Assembly: GCA_036852015.1 (NCBI GenBank)
Contig: JAANDG010000674.1
Span: 1 to 64,000 of the forward strand
Source of the DNA: Pelodera strongyloides
Taxonomy: Eukaryota > Nematoda > Chromadorea > Rhabditida > Rhabditidae
Length of the DNA: 64,000 bases
Reading direction: 5' to 3'
Part shown: positions 63,620 to 64,000 of the stretch, in pieces
Numbering within the stretch: position 1 is the first letter of the stretch
How the letters are laid out: each line of letters begins with the position of its first letter
Translations under genes and position numbers: made by a program
The notes under the pieces: model-generated
Database searches by the model: none
Told to the model about the DNA's origin: nothing
The model's input: only the letters and a program-made list of their open reading frames with translations

Positions 63620-64000
63620 CTTAATTTTAATATTTTATAATATTTTTATTTTTATTAATATTTTTAATATTTTTAATATTTTATTTTTATTTTAATACTA
63701 TTTTTATTTTTTAATTTTAATTTTAATTTTAATACATTTCAATAAACAAATTTCTGTTCATTATGTAATGTAGACGTTATCAAAATTGTACCTTATTTGT
63801 ATATCGTAGATCATACCCTACGTATACCCTAATTGTAAGCCTAAGCTGCACAGGCTAATACCGTAACGCGGGCCCAATTCAAGAACCAAAACTCCATTGC
63901 GGCTCAGGTTATTCAAGTACCAAACAAAAATACATTGCGGTTCAGGTTCTAGCAAATCATACTTTCATATGCTGTAACTTTCCCTTAGCTTGAGTCGATT
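63620..64000. other. AT-rich globin intron sequence
   Basis: Extremely A/T-rich to about 63740 (TTTTTATT and TTTTAATA reiterations). After that come two imperfect copies of CATTGCGG(C/T)TCAGGTT at about 63894 and 63933. No exon is seen. Confidence 0.6.

Overview
The window looks like nuclear DNA from a nematode, probably a rhabditid related to Caenorhabditis. The evidence is multi-exon genes with TTTCAG/TTTTAG 3' splice sites, an interstitial run of the nematode telomere repeat TTAGGC, and proteins closest in my memory to C. elegans ones. The order NDUFA13 - TTC1-like - Lon protease matches what I recall of C. elegans cosmid C34B2 on chromosome I. Most of the sequence is non-coding and dominated by short palindromic transposon relics flanked by TTAA.

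Layout. 1-4990 is a tandem satellite with a 71-bp unit. 5778-6236 is a single-exon fatty-acid-binding protein (+). 6568-10292 is the complex I subunit NDUFA13/GRIM-19 (+, six exons). It converges tail-to-tail with a TTC1-like TPR protein (-, 12429-10428, five exons). 13620-18157 holds the last ten exons of mitochondrial Lon protease (-). Its 5' half, including the Walker A exon, is not visible. 18158-38390 is about 20 kb with no recognisable protein gene. It carries many purine/pyrimidine microsatellites, palindromic elements, nested elements and one tRNA-Leu(CAG) gene.

From 38.5 kb to the end, four more protein genes lie on the minus strand: a small very charged protein of unknown function (40749-38508, six exons), an SH2 plus tyrosine kinase of the nematode Fer/Fes-like type (46383-41334, ten exons), a Dispatched/CHE-14-like RND transporter with a sterol-sensing domain (59005-46870, about 21 exons, roughly 955 residues), and the C-terminal four exons of a globin (63619-61985). 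The Dispatched-like gene contains a 2.2-kb minisatellite, a large foldback element with a tRNA-Glu-like sequence, and several SINE-like repeats in its introns. A rearranged LTR retrotransposon with three LTR copies and a 4-bp target duplication lies between the globin and Dispatched-like genes.

Functions. NDUFA13 and Lon are both mitochondrial. The lipid-binding protein, TTC1-like co-chaperone, kinase, transporter and globin have no evident common pathway, so the neighbourhood looks like conserved synteny rather than a functional cluster. The strongest unusual signals are: (i) nested TTAA-flanked elements whose empty sites can be read directly by comparing two copies in the same window, (ii) a palindromic element whose repeat unit and inverted arm differ together between copies, (iii) a 41-bp inverted pair in two introns of one gene, and (iv) the apparently headless Lon gene. 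All calls are from reading the sequence; no search or alignment was run.
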